A DNA stretch of 64,000 bases from Natronoarchaeum mannanilyticum (GTDB lineage Archaea; Halobacteriota; Halobacteria; Halobacteriales; Natronoarchaeaceae). The translations under genes were made by a program, and so were the position numbers. This document shows, in pieces, positions 62,190 through 64,000 of the stretch (positions are counted from its first letter, which is position 1; each line of letters starts with the position of its first letter). Under the pieces are notes generated by a model. The model saw nothing but the letters and a program-made list of their open reading frames with translations. It searched no databases and had not been told where the DNA came from. The stretch covers positions 1 to 64,000 of the forward strand of contig NZ_BAAADV010000006.1 in assembly GCF_039522665.1 (NCBI RefSeq), written 5' to 3'.

Positions 62190-63257
62190 TCACGATTCGA
62201 CGACGCCGCGGTACACGTCCCTGATCTGTTCGCCCATCCGTTCGACGCTCAACTCGCGAACGACCTCGCGACCGTTCGACTCGACGCCGGCGTCGAGCAC
62301 GGAGACGAGGGCGTCGGCCAGCTCGGCGTCGTCCCGCCCGACGAAGGAGTGGCGGACGCCCGAGAGCCGCTGTCGGACGTCGCCGACGTCCGTCGAGACC
62401 ACGGGGAGGTTGCAGGCCATCGCCTCCTTGACGGAGTTGGGCGAGCCCTCGCGGTCGGACGTGAGCAGCAGCGCGTCGGCGGCGTTCATGTACGTCGGCA
62501 TCCGATCGTGGGGGACGCCGGAGACGGTCTGCAGTTCGACGGGGGTCGCGAGGCGCTCGCGGGCGGCCGCGACGACCCGCTCCGCTCGGGCGGGGTTCTT
62601 GACCGTCTTCGAGCGCGCGTAGGGGAACAGCACGTGGCGAGCGTCGGGATCCCAGCCGAGTTCCTCCTGCGCGGCGCGCTGGGTCTGGGGTGCGAACTTG
62701 TCGAGATCGACGCCGTGGGGGATGACGTGGCAGTCCTGTCCCAGCGCGTCGGCCATCTGGTCGCTCATGACGATCACCGCGTCGCTCCGGCGGGCGCAGA
62801 GTTTGCTGACCGGCCCGTAGGTTCCCAGCAGGTCCGACCCCCACAGCGAGAGCACGACCGGGAGGTTCGGCTGGAGCACCGCCGCCGGCCCGGTCAGCCC
62901 GTAGTTGGCGTGAATCAGATCGAAGTCCTCGAACGACCGTTTTAGCGTCTGGGGGTAGAACCGGACGTAGTCCTCCAGCGACCGACCGTCGACGCCGCTC
63001 GCGCTGTGCTCCCGATCGCTGGGTACCGCCAGCGTCGTACAGGAGACGCCCTGTGACTCCAGTACCGATACCTGTTGCTTGTAGAACCGGGCGTCGTCGT
63101 TCGTCACGAGATTCAGTACGCGCAGGGGATCGTCGTCGCCCGGCCCGACGCCGTCGTCCGTCGTCGCGTCACCGCTCGGTGAAGACGCGTCGGCGCCCGG
63201 ACGCGCCTGCGGCGACCGATCACCGGTCGCGACGGCGTCGGACAGGTCCGAGGTCAT
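62190..63257 (-). CDS. GT4 glycosyltransferase, copy B
   Basis: 355-aa paralogue of the gene at 26950: FDLIHANYGLTGPAAVLQ, LSLWGSDLLG, VIPHGVDLDKFAPQ, VLFPYARSKTVKNPARAER, REGSPNSVKEAMACNLPVVS. A Gly/Asp/Ser-rich N-terminal extension (1-44) is extra compared with copy A. ATG 63257 overlaps the stop of the upstream FemAB-like gene by 4 nt; the longer frame to 63860 is antisense-type sequence of that gene. It transfers a sugar during surface glycan assembly. Confidence 0.92.
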   Translation of the reverse strand: MTSDLSDAVATGDRSPQARPGADASSPSGDATTDDGVGPGDDDPLRVLNLVTNDDARFYKQQVSVLESQGVSCTTLAVPSDREHSASGVDGRSLEDYVRFYPQTLKRSFEDFDLIHANYGLTGPAAVLQPNLPVVLSLWGSDLLGTYGPVSKLCARRSDAVIVMSDQMADALGQDCHVIPHGVDLDKFAPQTQRAAQEELGWDPDARHVLFPYARSKTVKNPARAERVVAAARERLATPVELQTVSGVPHDRMPTYMNAADALLLTSDREGSPNSVKEAMACNLPVVSTDVGDVRQRLSGVRHSFVGRDDAELADALVSVLDAGVESNGREVVRELSVERMGEQIRDVYRGVVES

Positions 63258-64000
63258 CTGGATACCATCCGGTAGGCGCGCTTGGCGACGTCCATTCCCG
63301 TTCCCTGCGACTCGACGACGTAGTACGGCACCAGGTCGGCGCCGAACTTGCTCTTGTACCGGCAGAGCCGCTCGGTGTTGGCGCCCATCAGGTCGTACTT
63401 CGTCACCGACTCCATCGGGGGATCCTCGATCACGTCCCGGATCACCCGCCAGTGCAGCAGGCTGTTGACGCTGACGTTCTCGTGGGTCGCCCGGGTGCCG
63501 CCCTGCCAGAAGTACCCCGCCTCGTCGGAGTACAGCACCGTGATCCCGCTGAGGAACTCGCCGTCGGCCGTGCGCGCGACGTACACCCGACAGCGCTCGT
63601 CGAGCGCGTCGACCAGGTCGCGGACGTACTCCCAGGACAGCGGGAACGTCTCGTCCTGTTCCTGGTAGCGGATCTTCGTGTCCTCGTACACCGACCGAGC
63701 GCCGTCGAGCCCCTCGTCGCTGATCTCGACGTCGATGTCCTCGCCGTCGCGAATCTCCCGCCGGAGGCTCTTGCTGAACGACGTCAGCACATCGTCGGGC
63801 GATTCGTCGGCCAGATCGAGCTGGTAGGTGAACCGCGTCCCGACGTCGAGGTCGGCCCACGAGAACGGGCGCGGGTCGTCGTAGCCCGTGCCGCAGATCG
63901 TCCGGAACAGCGTCAGCGAGTCGTCGACGCCGACGTCCTCGAGCACGGCCTCGACGAACGAGTTGTTCACCTTCTCGCGCTTGCGCTGCTTCGGGCTGGT
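63254..64000 (-). CDS. FemAB/GNAT-like acyl- or aminoacyltransferase (5' end cut by window)
   Basis: C-terminal 249 or so residues of a FemAB-family protein. FSKSLRREIRDGEDIDVEI, YEDTKIRYQEQDETFPLSW, RVYVARTADGEFLSGITVLY, YFWQGGTRATHENVSVNSLL and KYDLMGANTERLCRYKSKFGA fit the double-GNAT fold used to add amino acids to cell-wall precursors in bacteria and present in archaeal glycan clusters with unknown substrate. The frame remains open to base 64000 (ahead of a GTG at 63970), so the start is outside. It is in one operon with the GT4 gene. Confidence 0.85.
   Translation of the reverse strand, partial: TSPKQRKREKVNNSFVEAVLEDVGVDDSLTLFRTICGTGYDDPRPFSWADLDVGTRFTYQLDLADESPDDVLTSFSKSLRREIRDGEDIDVEISDEGLDGARSVYEDTKIRYQEQDETFPLSWEYVRDLVDALDERCRVYVARTADGEFLSGITVLYSDEAGYFWQGGTRATHENVSVNSLLHWRVIRDVIEDPPMESVTKYDLMGANTERLCRYKSKFGADLVPYYVVESQGTGMDVAKRAYRMVSR

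Overview
The window reads as haloarchaeal DNA (class Halobacteria). It is GC-rich, encodes very acidic proteins, uses mostly leaderless TATA promoters, and carries families largely confined to this class: DUF7344 and HalOD1 proteins, an RdfA-type cell-shape factor, PGF-CTERM surface proteins, a TFB paralogue and many Orc1/Cdc6 initiators. Five orc1/cdc6 genes, a ParA partition locus, a tyrosine recombinase, a decayed polB end and a tRNA-like/att-like site suggest a megaplasmid, a mini-chromosome or a chromosomal region built from captured replicons. glmS, kptA and tfb would also be at home on a chromosome.

Layout. 1-6500: orc1-A (cut by the left edge) with its origin, a DUF354 glycosyltransferase-like gene and a deacetylase, then orc1-B with an iteron-rich origin and a tRNA-like element. 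6677-15200: first surface-sugar block, with a GT2, a PGF-CTERM-like glycoprotein, a three-gene UDP-diaminouronate-type operon (aminotransferase, Gfo/Idh dehydrogenase, nucleotide-sugar dehydrogenase) and a DUF1616 membrane protein. 15770-20640: small regulators, an RdfA plus Rad50/SMC-like pair, and a polB remnant. 20690-22350: orc1-C, frameshifted, inside its iterons. 22444-44707: kptA, then a second large surface block with ATP-grasp, three deacetylase-like proteins in the window overall, glycosyltransferases, flippase, beta-helix protein, FkbM methyltransferase, GT-C-like protein, DUF1616, WecB and a beta-propeller protein.

45038-54476: recombinase, orc1-D with five direct iterons, parA with a repeat-rich partner gene, tfb, HalOD1 and DUF7344 regulators. 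54959-58860: glmS and orc1-E with a symmetric inverted origin. 59171-64000: epimerase, a second GT-C-like protein, a second GT4 and a FemAB-like gene cut by the right edge.

The genes form two programmes. One makes and exports surface glycans and glycoproteins: GlmS and WecB supply amino-sugar nucleotides, the 9.4-12.8 kb operon makes modified uronates, GT2/GT4/GT-C enzymes and a flippase assemble and export, and deacetylases and the methyltransferase decorate. The other is replicon maintenance: each Orc1 gene sits beside its own iteron family, and a ParA system carries 9-bp repeats both in its promoter region and inside the partner coding sequence.

The most notable signals are the five Orc1 genes with separate iteron codes, the ParA 9-bp repeats in two contexts, a tRNA-like cloverleaf lacking an anticodon loop, and an ATAACAA element at identical spacing upstream of three surface-sugar genes. 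No CRISPR array, transposase or rRNA gene was seen.
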